Shown piece after piece: positions 8,332 through 17,745 of a stretch of DNA of 64,000 nt. Each line of letters starts with the position of its first letter. Within the stretch, counting starts at the first letter, position 1. The position numbers were made by a program, and so were the translations under genes. Under the pieces are notes generated by a model. That model was not told the origin of the DNA and made no database searches. It saw only the letters and a list, made by a program, of their open reading frames with translations. Origin of the DNA: UBA2991 sp965221735 (GTDB taxonomy: Bacteria > Chloroflexota > Dehalococcoidia > Tepidiformales > Tepidiformaceae). Location of the stretch: positions 1,364,001 to 1,428,000 of the forward strand of contig OZ244910.1 of NCBI GenBank assembly GCA_965221735.1, given 5' to 3'.

Positions 8332-9273
8332 GTGGTCACGATCCAGCCTCCGCCCGCATCAGCGGACCCCACCGAGCACGCCGACTGGCTGGAGCTAACG
8401 GCGCTCACAGCACCCGGTCGTGATAGTTCGAGACAGGATCTGGTGGCAGCCGTGAGGCGCACCGGTTCGATCGACGGCCTTGGGGACATGGGCGATCTGA
8501 CGGACGATGAGCCACTCGATGGGCCTATCGAGCAGCAAGATGACGAACTCGAACGCATGGCCGACGCGGCATTCGAACAACTGGAGCTGCGCGAGGAGTA
8601 CCTGGGGGCAGACTACCCGTTTGCGGTGAACGGAGCCTTGGCGGCGAAGCCTGGGGCTCCAGACACGGTCTATGCATTCCTTACTACGGCAACCCTTCTG
8701 GGGTCGCGCAGCGATGCCGCTTCCGAGAGCGTGGCGTCCCTGTTCGAAATCGTCAGCCGCTCCGCGCTTGTCTGCTACCTCGGCGGCCCGGCGACAGCCA
8801 GGGGGTACGACTTCGGCTTCCCTAGGCGTGATGGGCCGAAGGCCTTCTACGACGCGGTGGAAGCTCTGTGCCAGCAATTGGGTGAGGGTCTCGGGTGTCG
8901 CGTCCCGAGACCACAGAGTGCGCACGTCAAGGACGCGAAGCTCGATGTCGTAGCGTGGATACCATTCGGAGACCGGCGCACCAATCAGTTGAGCGTATTC
9001 GGTCAGTGCGCAACCGGCAGCAACTGGCGCGATAAGCTCACCGAACTTCTACCAGAGGCGTTCTGCAAGAGGTGGTTCAGGGAGCAGCCGGCGGCGACGC
9101 CCTCGTCGGCGTTCTTCGTACCCAGGCACATCGAAGAGCGCTACTGGCCCGAAGCCGCGGTGGGCGACCAGCGAATTCTGTTCGACCGCCTCAGGATTGT
9201 GCGCGTGTTGGTCGACATCGACGAGGACCTCGCCAACCGCTGTGCGACGTGGACAGCGTCGGTGCTGGACTGA
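8332..9273 (+). CDS. Putative restriction-type nuclease of the ParB-methylase cassette
   Basis: A 313-residue protein starting at GTG 8332, seven bases after the ParB-like stop. Residues ~200-235 read KLDVVAW, a variable turn, then VFGQCATGSNW. This resembles the D-(E/Q)xK core of PD-(D/E)XK endonucleases, with Gln in place of Glu and no Lys at the usual position, so activity is uncertain. No other domain is recognised. Its stop overlaps the start of the adenine methylase (TGATG). Gene order and coupling support a restriction partner of the methylase, but the nuclease call is inferred from a short motif. Confidence 0.5.
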   Translation: MVTIQPPPASADPTEHADWLELTALTAPGRDSSRQDLVAAVRRTGSIDGLGDMGDLTDDEPLDGPIEQQDDELERMADAAFEQLELREEYLGADYPFAVNGALAAKPGAPDTVYAFLTTATLLGSRSDAASESVASLFEIVSRSALVCYLGGPATARGYDFGFPRRDGPKAFYDAVEALCQQLGEGLGCRVPRPQSAHVKDAKLDVVAWIPFGDRRTNQLSVFGQCATGSNWRDKLTELLPEAFCKRWFREQPAATPSSAFFVPRHIEERYWPEAAVGDQRILFDRLRIVRVLVDIDEDLANRCATWTASVLD

Positions 9274-10154
9274 TGGCCAACATCGCGAGCCCACTCCGCT
9301 ACCCTGGCGGAAAGGCGCCGATGGCGGGGCTACTCAGCAGCCTCAGGACCATCAACGGTCTCAATGGTCATGCCGTGGCCGAACCGTTCGCGGGCGGTGC
9401 CGGGGCGTCGCTGTCCTTGCTCTACTTGCGGGAGACGCACGAGATACACATCAATGATCTCGATCCGGCGATTCGTGACTTTTGGCACTCCGCCGTGCAC
9501 GACAGCGAGGCAATGATCGCACGACTGGACGAGGCCCCCGTGACGGTTGAGGAGTGGAAGCGCTGGAGAAGCGTCTACCGCAGCGATCACGCGTCACCAC
9601 AGGATCGAGGGTTCGCCGCGTTCTACCTCAACCGGTGCAACCGCTCTGGCATCATCGAGAACGGTGGTGTCATTGGGGGACTCGAGCAGAAGGGACGCTG
9701 GAGAATCGATGCTCGTTTCAACAAGGACACGCTGCGTGAGCGCCTTGAGCGCATCGCAGCGGAGCGCGCTCGGATATTCGTGACTGGCCTCGACGGGATC
9801 GAGTTCATTAAGACCCTAGACGTGGAATCTACGTTCCTCTTCATCGATCCCCCGTACTTCAGGAAGGGACCGACGCTCTACCTCAATGGCCTCGATCCGG
9901 AGTACCACGCACGGCTTTCCGCAGTACTCATGGAGATGACCGATGCTGCGTGGGCTCTGACCTACGACGACTGTGCCGAAGTGCGTGAACTGTACGGTGG
10001 CTGGGCGACCGTGCGCCCGTTCTCCATGCGTTACCGGGCGCGCGAGCGGCGCATGGGGCGGGAAGTGCTCATCGCGCCGAGGTGGCTTCGGCTGCCCGAA
10101 TCGCAGCGTTCACTCGCCCTAGCCTGGGAGGGCCGAACTAGCGCCAGCAACTGA
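9273..10154 (+). CDS. D12-class N6-adenine DNA methyltransferase (Dam-like)
   Basis: A 293-residue enzyme that transfers a methyl group from SAM to adenine in DNA. The N-terminal SAM-binding RYPGGK is at residues 9-14, AEPFAGGAG near 37-45 is the motif I region, and the catalytic FIDPPY is near 190. The order and length are typical of Dam/D12-class enzymes. ATG 9273 overlaps the stop of the preceding gene. With the ParB-like and nuclease-like genes it forms a three-gene modification cassette. The target sequence cannot be read from the protein. Confidence 0.9.
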   Translation: MANIASPLRYPGGKAPMAGLLSSLRTINGLNGHAVAEPFAGGAGASLSLLYLRETHEIHINDLDPAIRDFWHSAVHDSEAMIARLDEAPVTVEEWKRWRSVYRSDHASPQDRGFAAFYLNRCNRSGIIENGGVIGGLEQKGRWRIDARFNKDTLRERLERIAAERARIFVTGLDGIEFIKTLDVESTFLFIDPPYFRKGPTLYLNGLDPEYHARLSAVLMEMTDAAWALTYDDCAEVRELYGGWATVRPFSMRYRARERRMGREVLIAPRWLRLPESQRSLALAWEGRTSASN

Positions 10155-10227
10155 CATCCCGCAGAAACCCTTGTCGAGGCCTGGGTACTGCTCCGCGTCT
10201 GAGCGGCGAGACCGCCGGTCAGTGACT

Positions 10228-10385
10228 CGACGCTCCGTTCTTGCCGTGCGTCGGAACTCGTGGACGCCGGTCACGGGACGCAAGCGTCACTTGCCTCGTT
10301 CGTGCTTGCTTCTGGCGTCGTGCTGCTCGCCATCTTGATCCACCTCCGCTGGGAGCGTGGCCCAAGCGACGGCGCGCGGGCCTGA
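10228..10385 (+). pseudogene. Remnant of the small membrane protein at 10470-10889
   Basis: The frame ending at TGA 10383-10385 reads SELVDAG, then ASLASFVLASGVVLLAILIH and LRWERG. This matches the last ~50 residues of the next open frame (ELADAG, RLAVLAAGVVVLAAIIHLRWERG). DNA identity is visible over about 150 bases. The 5' part is missing, so this is a partial duplicate left by recombination. The rest of 10155-10227 holds nothing recognisable. Confidence 0.6.
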
Positions 10386-10469
10386 TGACTCAGGCACCGA
10401 AGATCGGAGGGCGGATCAGTGAAGAGTGCGGAGAGAGCGCCGGGACCGATCACCTGGTCGAGATCTTGA

Positions 10470-10889
10470 GCGATCGCTAATCGCTACACCTCCGAAGCGG
10501 AGCTCGCCTCGGCGATCTCCGACTACGCCGAGCGCAGGTCGGTCACCGGCACGGCGCACATCGCCGCGGCGATCGCCCTGGTCGCGCTGGGGGCGGCGCT
10601 CCTGGGGAAGCGGAGAGCGCTGGCTCCTTCCCTCCTCGTGGCGGGCGTCCTGCTGCTGCTGGCGGGGGTCCCCGACGCGTGGCCGGGCGCCGCCGGGCAG
10701 TGGTCCTACGCTGCGTTCTTCCCGTTCGCGCCCGAGCTCGCGGACGCCGGCGACGCGCGCAACGCCGCTCGTCTGGCCGTGCTCGCCGCCGGGGTCGTGG
10801 TGCTCGCCGCGATCATCCACCTCCGCTGGGAGCGCGGCTCGGGCGACGGGGCGGAGGAGTCCGGAGACTCTGGAGCGCCGGCCCCCTGA
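10470..10889 (+). pseudogene. Small membrane protein lacking its start
   Basis: The frame is open from 10470 (just after a TGA) to TGA 10887-10889 and begins NRYTSEAELASAISDYAERR, with no start codon for the first ~55 codons; the first in-frame GTG is 10638. It has about three hydrophobic segments (IAAAIALVALGAALLG, then a Leu-rich one, then AVLAAGVVVLAAIIHL). The soluble N-terminal stretch looks coding, so the gene is probably truncated at its 5' end. Function is unknown. Confidence 0.55.
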
Positions 10890-10915
10890 CCACCCCCGAC
10901 GCCGATGTGTCCCGT

Positions 10916-11000
10916 TGACCCATTTCCCGGGGTTTCTGACCCATCGGCGCGCGTCCGCAGGTGCGCCCGTTGACCCAAATCGCGGGGTTTCTGACCCATC
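10916..11000. repeat. Two 33-bp direct repeats, 52 bases apart
   Basis: The two units at about 10916-10948 and 10968-11000 share GTTGACCCA at the left end and GGGGTTTCTGACCCATCG at the right end and differ in the middle. Each also contains inverted halves (TGACCCA and GGGGTTTC), so a protein-binding site is plausible. They lie 40 bases before the conserved element copy 3. Confidence 0.6.
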
Positions 11001-11042
11001 GCGGTGGAACGCGCTATGGACGGTGACTTCCCGCCCGTCACG

Positions 11043-11135
11043 TCCTGTAGGGGCCGTTTCCCGTTGGAAACACTGGGGTTCCCGGCCCTGCCCCATGCCG
11101 TTACCAACGTCATTTCTCCTTACACGGCTGCCACA
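11043..11135. promoter_or_regulatory. Conserved repeat element, copy 3
   Basis: CCTGTAGGGGCCGTTTCCCG at about 11044-11063, followed 65 bases later by CATTTCTCCTTACACGGC, matches the two-box layout at 4702-4796 and 18754-18846. Here it precedes the small gene and serine recombinase to its right, rather than an HTH gene. The shared element suggests that the same regulator controls several element genes (inference). Confidence 0.45.
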
Positions 11136-11362
11136 TCGAACGCCCGATTTCCCGCTCATGTCGCAAAAGCGGTCACGCATGGCCCCCGTTACGAGGCATT
11201 CCGCCGCGCCGTCGCGCTCCACACACTCCATTCCTGGACATGGGCGGCGACGGGCGAACAAGTGCCGAGCACTGCATCGGTGCAGTGTCTTTCACGGGAT
11301 TACGTCCGGCGCTCCCGCCCATCACCCTCTGCCCGTGGAACGGGCGCACGAGGTCGGACGAG

Positions 11363-11560
11363 ATGGAATCGGCGAAGCGGCGGGAGCGCAAGCGGCGCGG
11401 CCACCACCCCGGTGGCCCGAAGCCCCGCGTCGTCGCCATCGAGTACCGGCCCATGCCCGACGCCGAGGCTCGCCTGCGCCGCATCGCCGCCATCCTGCTC
11501 AGGCACGCCACCCGCACGGACCCGCGAGCCGGCGACGGGGAGCGCCCGGAGGTCCGGTAG
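11363..11560 (+). CDS. Small basic protein upstream of the serine recombinase
   Basis: A 65-residue protein beginning MESAKRRERKRRG, with a Pro-rich basic N-terminus and the segment IEYRPMPDAEARLRRIAAIL. Short proteins with a similar Y-P-PDAEARL segment often precede large serine recombinases in actinobacterial-type elements, and here the recombinase starts 218 bases downstream. The start is ATG 11363, without a strong ribosome site. Function is unknown. Confidence 0.5.
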   Translation: MESAKRRERKRRGHHPGGPKPRVVAIEYRPMPDAEARLRRIAAILLRHATRTDPRAGDGERPEVR

Positions 11561-11778
11561 GGAAGAGTGCAGCGCCGGGCGAGCGGGTCGTGGCGGCCCT
11601 GCTTTGACCGCCTCGCGGCGGCTTCGCTACGCTGAAGGGGACGAGGTGGCCCGGCGGCGCGGACACGCCCCGGGCCGTGGCGCCGCCTGCGGTCACAGGT
11701 GACGCGAGCCGCATGCTACCGCTCGCGGACCCGCCCCGGCAGGTGGCGGGTCGTTCTGTTTCCGAGGAGGAGCAAGCC

Positions 11779-13461
11779 ATGCCGCGAACGAACACCAACC
11801 GCCAGCCAGGGAGCCGCCGCGCCGCCATCTACGCGCGCGTCTCCGACAAGAGCCAGGCCGAGGACGACAAGACCTCCCTCGGCGAGCAACTGGGCGACAT
11901 GGAGGCCTACTGCGACGAGCGAGGGCTGGAGATCACCGCCCGCTACCAGGAGGTCGGACGCGGCTGGTCGAAGAGCCGCCCCGAGTTCCAGCGCATGCTC
12001 GCCGACGCCGCTGCCGGCCGCTTCGATGTGATCGTCTGCTGGAAGTCCGACCGCCTCAGCCGCGGCATGTATCCCGCCGCCGCCCTCATGGAAGTCGTCG
12101 AGGCGCACGGCATCGGCCTCGAGGCGGTGATGGACGCCATCGACATGAAGACCTTCGGCCTCATGGCCGCCATCGGCAAGATCGAGCTGGACAACTTCCG
12201 CGAGCGCGCCTCGATGGGCAAGCGCGGCACCGCCAAGCAGGGCCGCATCCCCGTCAGCAACGTCCCCGACGGCTACCGCATCGGCGAGGGCCGCACGCCC
12301 GAGGTCGACGAGGAGCGCGCCGAGGTCATCCGCCGCATCTTCCGCCACTACGTCGAAGGCGGCATGGGCGCGCCCGCGATCGCCGCGGCGCTCACGGGCG
12401 ACGGCGTGCCCACGGCGACGCCGGGGGCGCGCTGGCACGCGACGCAGGTCAACCGCATCCTCCGCAACGAGGCCTACACGGGCACCTGGTGGTACGGCAA
12501 GGCCCGCCACACCGCAACCGACGCCGGCACGCTCAGGCACGCCCAGCCGCGCGACGCCTGGATCGGCGTGCCCTTCCCGCCGCTCGTCGACGAGGAGACG
12601 TGGGAACGGGCGCGCGTGCTGCGCGAGCGGCGGCTGACCCGCTCGCCGCGCAACACGAAGACCTTCCACCTGCTCCAGCACCTCGTGCACTGCGGCGAGT
12701 GCGGGATGCTGATGGGTCCCCGCGTGACCCGCAGCCAGAGCACGCGGCGGCGCAGCAAGACGTACTCCTACCGGCTCAAGACGCCGCGCCGCTACTACCA
12801 CTGCTACGGGATGGGAGCGCCCTACCGGCTGCGCTGCCGCGAGCGCCCCTTCATCCGCGCCGAGCGGCTCGAGGAGCTGGTCTGGGGCGAGGTCAGGCGC
12901 GTGCTGCAGGAGCCGGAGCTGATCGCGGCCGGGCTGGCGGCGCTGGACCCGGACGAGGACGGCGGCGCGGCCGAGGACGCCGCGCGCACCGAGCGCGAGC
13001 TGGAGAGCGTGCAGGCGGAGGAGGACCGCGCGATCCGGCTCTACGTGTCGGGGAAGATCACCGAGCGGCAGCTCGACCACCAGCGCCGCTTCATCGGCGA
13101 GCGGCTGGAGCGGCTGCGCGCGCGGCTGGACGAGTACCGGGCGAGCGAGTCCGCCCGGGCCGGCAGGCGCGTGGCGGTGGAGCAGGTCGTGGAGTGGGCG
13201 CGCCGCGCCGGCGGCGGCCTCGACGGACTGGACGACGCGGAGCGCCGCGAGGTGCTGGACCTGCTGCTGGAGGAGGCGACGATCGACGGCGAGAACAACG
13301 TCACGCTCACGCTCGCCATCCCCGCCGACGAGGAGTTCGTGTCGATTGCCAAACCGGAGCCGAGAGTGCGAGCCCCGGCACGAAGCTGGACAGCCAGAGG
13401 GCGACGCGGGCCAGCTCGACGGCCATGCCCGAGCGGTCGACCCCGTAGATGCAGTGCTTGA
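11779..13461 (+). CDS. Large serine recombinase, left element
   Basis: A 560-residue site-specific recombinase. The resolvase-type catalytic domain holds IYARVSDKSQ with Ser22 as the likely nucleophile and DRLSRG in the usual place. A recombinase domain follows, then a zinc ribbon with CGECG near residue 304 and further Cys pairs near 341 and 351, then a coiled coil. Ribosome site GAGGAGG precedes ATG 11779. The family-typical ending LAIPADEEFVSI is followed by a tail that runs across the junction with the broken methyltransferase gene at about 13356, so roughly the last 35 residues come from target DNA. It probably integrated the element ending here. Confidence 0.9.
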   Translation: MPRTNTNRQPGSRRAAIYARVSDKSQAEDDKTSLGEQLGDMEAYCDERGLEITARYQEVGRGWSKSRPEFQRMLADAAAGRFDVIVCWKSDRLSRGMYPAAALMEVVEAHGIGLEAVMDAIDMKTFGLMAAIGKIELDNFRERASMGKRGTAKQGRIPVSNVPDGYRIGEGRTPEVDEERAEVIRRIFRHYVEGGMGAPAIAAALTGDGVPTATPGARWHATQVNRILRNEAYTGTWWYGKARHTATDAGTLRHAQPRDAWIGVPFPPLVDEETWERARVLRERRLTRSPRNTKTFHLLQHLVHCGECGMLMGPRVTRSQSTRRRSKTYSYRLKTPRRYYHCYGMGAPYRLRCRERPFIRAERLEELVWGEVRRVLQEPELIAAGLAALDPDEDGGAAEDAARTERELESVQAEEDRAIRLYVSGKITERQLDHQRRFIGERLERLRARLDEYRASESARAGRRVAVEQVVEWARRAGGGLDGLDDAERREVLDLLLEEATIDGENNVTLTLAIPADEEFVSIAKPEPRVRAPARSWTARGRRGPARRPCPSGRPRRCSA

Positions 13462-15385
13462 GGAGAAGGCGCTTGAGGAGCTGGGCGTCGTCGGCTGACT
13501 CCGCGCCTGCCTCGGCTCGCAGCGCGTCCAACCGCTCACGCAGTGGCAAGAGCGGAGTGTCCGCCAGGAACGTCTGCACGTGGTCCGCGACGACGTCGAG
13601 GGTGTCGACGAGGAAGTGGGCGCTGCCCATGGCGGGGTCGAGCACGCGGAACCGGAAGAGGAGGCGTTCCGCAGCGCGGCCATCTGTCCGGGCGAGTTCA
13701 CGGACTTGTTCGAGGTGCTCCTTCAGGGCCGGTACGACGGAGTTGTTGATGAGGTGCCGGACGAACTCCTGACGGGTGTAGTAGACGCCACCGCTCTTGC
13801 GCCCACCTGCCTCCGACTGGAAGAAGAGGAACCCTTCCTCCACACCGTCATTGCCGGGCTCTTCGGCGGGGATGAAGCGATCCTTCTTGCTGTCCCACTC
13901 GTAGGTCTGGTCGGCAAGCGAGAGCCGGAGGGCCAGCAACCCTTCGTAGATTCCACCTAGGTGGGCGATGTCGAGGTCGGTGTAGTCGAGACCCGCCTGC
14001 TCGTCTTCGGGGTCGAAACCGAGTGCTACCAGCGCTGGCGCCAAACGGGTGTCGGCAATCTCCGCGCGTTCGAGGAGGTGCGCGCCCTCAAGGCCTTCCT
14101 CGGCAAATAGCGTCCCGTTGTACTGGGGGAGGTCCATCCCGCGATCACCTTCGCGGATCCCGCGCGTCAGGGTTCGGAGGCGGTTCCAGAGCATGTGACT
14201 GCGAGGGTCGTGGTTCCCCCGCCGCTCCAGGGCTTCGCCGCAGAGTGTCTTCAGGGCGTTGTTTCTGTACCCCGGGTGCCGGTAGGGGAGATGCCCCGCG
14301 CTCTCTGCGTAAAGGATGAAGAGCAGGCGAAAGAGCAGCGTCATCGTCGCGCTCTGAATGTCTGCGCGAACTTCGGGGTCGCTCAGGTCCGCGTCCTCGT
14401 GCTCTCTCAGCCAGTCTCCAAGGCCCTGGGCGATCTCGGGGAGGGCGAAGAGGCGTATCTGGCCGTCCAGCCGCTCGCGCAGGTCAGCGCCGAAGTCACG
14501 GGCGTCATCCATGAGCCGTGGCCACGAGCCGCCATCGCAGAGGGCGCTCGGCGCGAAGAGCCCTACCAGGTGGAAGTACTCGTCCGGCAGTTGAAGGAGG
14601 TCCAGGTCGATCCAGCGCTCCGAGGCGGCACCGCGGGCGGCGTTCGCGTCGAACAGGCGCAGGCGACCCTGCGCAGCCATGACTCCCCAGGGAGCGTGTT
14701 CCGCCTGGCAGTCGGCAAGAAGGACACCTTCCGGGAGCCGGCCCTGCTCATCCATGCGCGCAAACTCGTCCGGGGTGGACTTGGGGTGAACGATGGCGAG
14801 AACCCGTCCCTCATAGCGCGCCTTATAACCGCGCTCGCCCCGCTGCAGGAGTTCAAAGCCGAGTGCCGTCAGTGCATCTCGCCAGTCACGGTTGCCCCTT
14901 GCGGGTTCGGCCGCTTCGACAAGGGGTGAGCGAAGGTCGGCACGCTGGTCGAGCCTGGTTCTGACGTAGTGGCCCGTCAGCAGTCCACGAACGGTAACGC
15001 CGGGCACATCCTGAGCGGCTAGGGTCGCGATCTCACGCTCGAGGCTTCTGGACGCCTCGTTCGGGGCCAACTCGCACGCCTGCTCGATGGCCGTTACCAG
15101 AGCGAGGGGTTCGACGACCTGTGGCTCGTTCAGTATCGGACCGACCACAAAGACGCCAGAGTCGCCCGCCGGTGCAATGAGCAGCAGGGGCCGACCGCGA
15201 CTCCCCTGACGCTCGTTCCAGACGCGTCGGAGGCTGCGTTCCTGTACGTGCTCCCGTGCAAGCGCAACCTCCACCCCCCGCCGGCTCCAGACAGCACCGA
15301 CCTCGCTCGGGGAACTCACTGGTACGGAGGAGCCAAGGCGGGCGACGAGCTCGCGTTCTAGAACTTCGATATCGGTCTCGGACAT
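13356..15385 (-). pseudogene. Large restriction-type DNA methyltransferase, interrupted at its 3' side
   Basis: Minus-strand gene starting at ATG 15385. The intact ~675 residues hold GVYYTRQEFV, motif I DPAMGSAHF and GVDRSGMAVELARVALWL, as in Eco57I/type IIG-like and DISARM/BREX-type adenine methyltransferases. After FVPGLALS the protein stops matching the family. From about 13356 the sequence is the antisense of the serine recombinase tail. The NPPY catalytic motif and the whole C-terminal half are absent, so the protein cannot be active. The missing half is not elsewhere in the window. Its upstream neighbour on the same strand is the DUF4062 gene, 54 bases away. Confidence 0.8.
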
Positions 15386-15439
15386 CCGCGCCAGTATGGG
15401 GGGCGGTCCCGCTGGCGCTCAAGGCGGGTGGCTTGCGTG

Positions 15440-16405
15440 CTACTGCCTCACCTCGCGTCGGAGCAGGACCATGAGGTCGTGTGCTAATTCGTTGGCACGT
15501 CGACTGAATTCGGCGCGATTCCGGACAGCGGGATTGAGGTGGACCGATGCGCGATCCTTGCTCAACTCGATACTCGCCCAATTCGGCCTGCGGCGGTGCT
15601 CCTGCCGAGTACGCCAAGCCAAGCTACGAACCTCAGTCAACGCCGCAACAGCCGCGACTTGAGAGAGGCGTTTCACAGAGTCGATGCGGTTTAGGACTGA
15701 TGCCGAGAAATTAAGCGCTCGCGCGAGGGACCTACACACTTCTTCTTCGATCAGAGCGGATACTTCGAAGAAGCCTCGATCCGCTGCCACGGCTGCTTGT
15801 CGGATGACAATGTCCCCAGCCGAGTTGAGTTCCACCGATGCGCGTTCCTGCGACACGACGAGCCAGTCGCCGCGGAGTTTGGTGGACACTCCGCCATCGA
15901 CGGCGAACAAGGAATGGGTGCGGGAGAGTGTCTCCTGCAGGAGTTCGCGCGCGAAGGCCTCGTCCTCAAGCTGACTTGGCCGCAGGACCTCCTGACGGGG
16001 CCCGGCTGCAAGGCTCAAGACGATTTCTGGCTTGCCGCCGAAGAACTTGGAGACGCTGGGATCATCAACGCCTGCATCGGCAAGCGCCAGAAGCTCTTGC
16101 TCGTCGACCGAGGCTGATGCGGTTGAGACAGCGTGGTCATTGAGTGCCTTGGTCACTGCACTCCGAAGCTCATCCCTTGTCCTGAAGCCGACTGTAAGGT
16201 GCCCCGTCTCCCACCCTTGCACCTCAGCCATGAACTTCACCTGTGCAGCCTCGTAGTCAACCTGCTCCTGCACAAACGCCAGCACCGGTTGGCGGCCCCG
16301 AGCCTCCAAGTACTCTTCATGGGTTGCCGATAGGCCCGAGGCTTGCACGGCTCCGTATCGCTCACCAAGCAAGAGGATGGCGGGAGTGTTCGATGTGGAC
16401 AACAT
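15440..16405 (-). pseudogene. DUF4062-domain protein, N-terminally truncated
   Basis: The reading frame begins near TPAILLLGERYGAVQASGLS and continues with THEEYLEARGRQPVLAFVQE, which is the C-terminal half of a DUF4062 domain. The usual opening strand (F-SST--DL--ER) is missing, so the first ~80-100 residues have been lost and ATG 16405 is not the true start. The C-terminal ~200 residues are unrecognised. It lies directly upstream of the broken methyltransferase in the same direction, so the two were probably one defence operon. Confidence 0.6.
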
Positions 16406-16944
16406 CCCGTCGGCATCGCACGTGGCGTGGCTGAGCCCCTGGCACGGCGAACCATGGGAGGAGTACGGCGAGCGGTGGCGCGAGTAATGAGCAGCGGGTG
16501 CTGTGTGGCTGATGCTCAGCCACGGCTGCTGCGCAAAGCATGGCCGGCAGGGGTCACCGGCGATGTCTGGACCGCCATCTCCTGCCTGCGGTTGTCGAGT
16601 TGGTGCAACTCAGCAGTTGGCGCACCTCACACGCAGGACTTGCTCTTGAACGAGGAGGAGAGCCACGGAGGCCCAGAAGACGAACAAGACGAAGGCAGGG
16701 AGAACTCGATGATGCTCCCGCTGGCCCGCATGACCATCCACCAGAGCGCATGGAGCCAGCTGTCTGCATTCACTGCCAGCGCCGCGGCAAGCAGCCAACG
16801 CGCTCAGCTCATTCGTTGCCGATCATGGCGAAGCTCGTAAGAATCAGAACCATGACTACCGACACGCTGAATCCGGCGATGAGGATGTCGATCCCAACCC
16901 CCAGGTAGTCTCAGGTCGAGCGCACCATGCGGAGGGGAGGGCCT
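16406..16944. other. Gene-poor junction with possible decayed membrane-protein sequence
   Basis: No convincing intact gene. On the plus strand a short frame ending at 16488 reads WLSPWHGEPWEEYGERWRE, which looks like the tail of a coding gene. On the minus strand two hydrophobic stretches (about 16806-16900, and 16620-16795 with one frame change) look like fragments of membrane proteins. All are too short and broken to name. The interval joins the truncated DUF4062 gene to the small-gene operon. Confidence 0.35.
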
Positions 16945-17184
16945 GTGAGCTTCTACGTGCACGTGGACGAGCGCACGCAGGCGGTGCGCGTGCATCTGGG
17001 ACGCTGCCGCTGGTGCCGCGAGGGGCGGGGCATGGCGGGCACCTTCCGGGAACGCGGGCAGGCTGCTTGGCACGGGCCATTCCCCACCACCTACGACGCG
17101 CTGGCGGCCGCCCGCCGCTTCGGGATGACGGACACGCGCGAGGCGTACTGCTGCTCGCCCCGGCCGACGGCGCGAGCGCGGTGA
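16945..17184 (+). CDS. CxxC small protein, WHGPFPT family, copy 1
   Basis: A 79-residue protein from GTG 16945, after a GGAGGGGAGG ribosome site. It contains VRVHLGRCRWCREG, then WHGPFPT, then a C-terminal CCSP. A 79-residue paralogue on the minus strand at 23311-23550 shares VRVH--C--C--G-G, WHGPFPT and a C--CSP ending, and a frameshifted third copy lies at 30253-30482. The conserved Cys pairs suggest a zinc-binding fold. The TGA overlaps the GTG of the next small gene. No function is known to me for the family. Confidence 0.6.
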   Translation: MSFYVHVDERTQAVRVHLGRCRWCREGRGMAGTFRERGQAAWHGPFPTTYDALAAARRFGMTDTREAYCCSPRPTARAR

Positions 17185-17414
17185 GTCCGGGCAGCAACGG
17201 GATGGCCGACGAGCCGCAGGTCTTCGAGCCCATCTACGAGCGCACAGCCGGGGGCGAACTGCTGACGACCATGGTGGTCTACCGCAGCAGGCATCGGCGA
17301 TACCGACTTCGTCTTCACCGTCCCCGAAGGTGGGACCGTCTGGCGACCAGACCCCCCCAGCCCCCGAGGGTGAACTCCCGCCACCCAGGGGCAGCGGAGA
17401 TTTCCCGACGGTGA
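17181..17414 (+). CDS. Small protein 2 of the GTGA-coupled trio
   Basis: A 77-residue frame from GTG 17181, overlapping the previous TGA by four bases, ending at TGA 17412-17414. It contains EPQVFEPIYERTAGGELLTTMVV and a basic C-terminus. No family is recognised. A different frame over its second half reads GIGDTDFVFTVPEGGTVWR, which also looks coding, so a frameshift inside the gene cannot be excluded. The coupling to both neighbours supports expression. Confidence 0.4.
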   Translation: MSPGSNGMADEPQVFEPIYERTAGGELLTTMVVYRSRHRRYRLRLHRPRRWDRLATRPPQPPRVNSRHPGAAEISRR

Positions 17415-17614
17415 CACTCCGTGTCTCGCTGGGGATCGGGACAGGTTCGTTCTCGTTCTTGGAAAGCGGCTTGGAGGTTCACCGGAACATCGCTATCAGC
17501 TATCTGGCTGCCCCCATGTACCCACGCAACCCGCACGCGCTCGCCGACCAACTCGTCGGCTCCGTGCGCTATGCACCCGGCTGGCAACGACACCCCGCCT
17601 GTGACGATGAGTAG
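17411..17614 (+). CDS. Small protein 3 of the GTGA-coupled trio
   Basis: A 67-residue frame from GTG 17411, again in a GTGA overlap, ending at 17614. It begins TLRVSLGIGTGSFSFLE and contains HALADQLVGSVRY. It is not recognised. It may be a soluble mixed alpha/beta domain. The three overlapping small genes form one transcription unit between the junction at 16.4 kb and the HTH gene on the other strand. Confidence 0.4.
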   Translation: MTLRVSLGIGTGSFSFLESGLEVHRNIAISYLAAPMYPRNPHALADQLVGSVRYAPGWQRHPACDDE

Positions 17615-17745
17615 CGGACGCGGCCAGGCAGGCCGCACGTGGGTGGCGTGGCACGGGACGGCTACGCTGGGGTCTTCTGCAGAGTGACAGGCGTGGAAGG
17701 CTGCGGCGCCGTGACCAGCGCGAATCGCGTGGTGGGCCCGGCGGC

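Noticed and set aside
10916..11000. Possible CRISPR array from the two 33-bp repeats.
   Set aside because: Only two units, with a changed middle, no cas genes in view; more like operators.
16343..16840. A 165-residue plus-strand frame.
   Set aside because: No domain, poor codon pattern, crosses the junction region; not supported as a gene.
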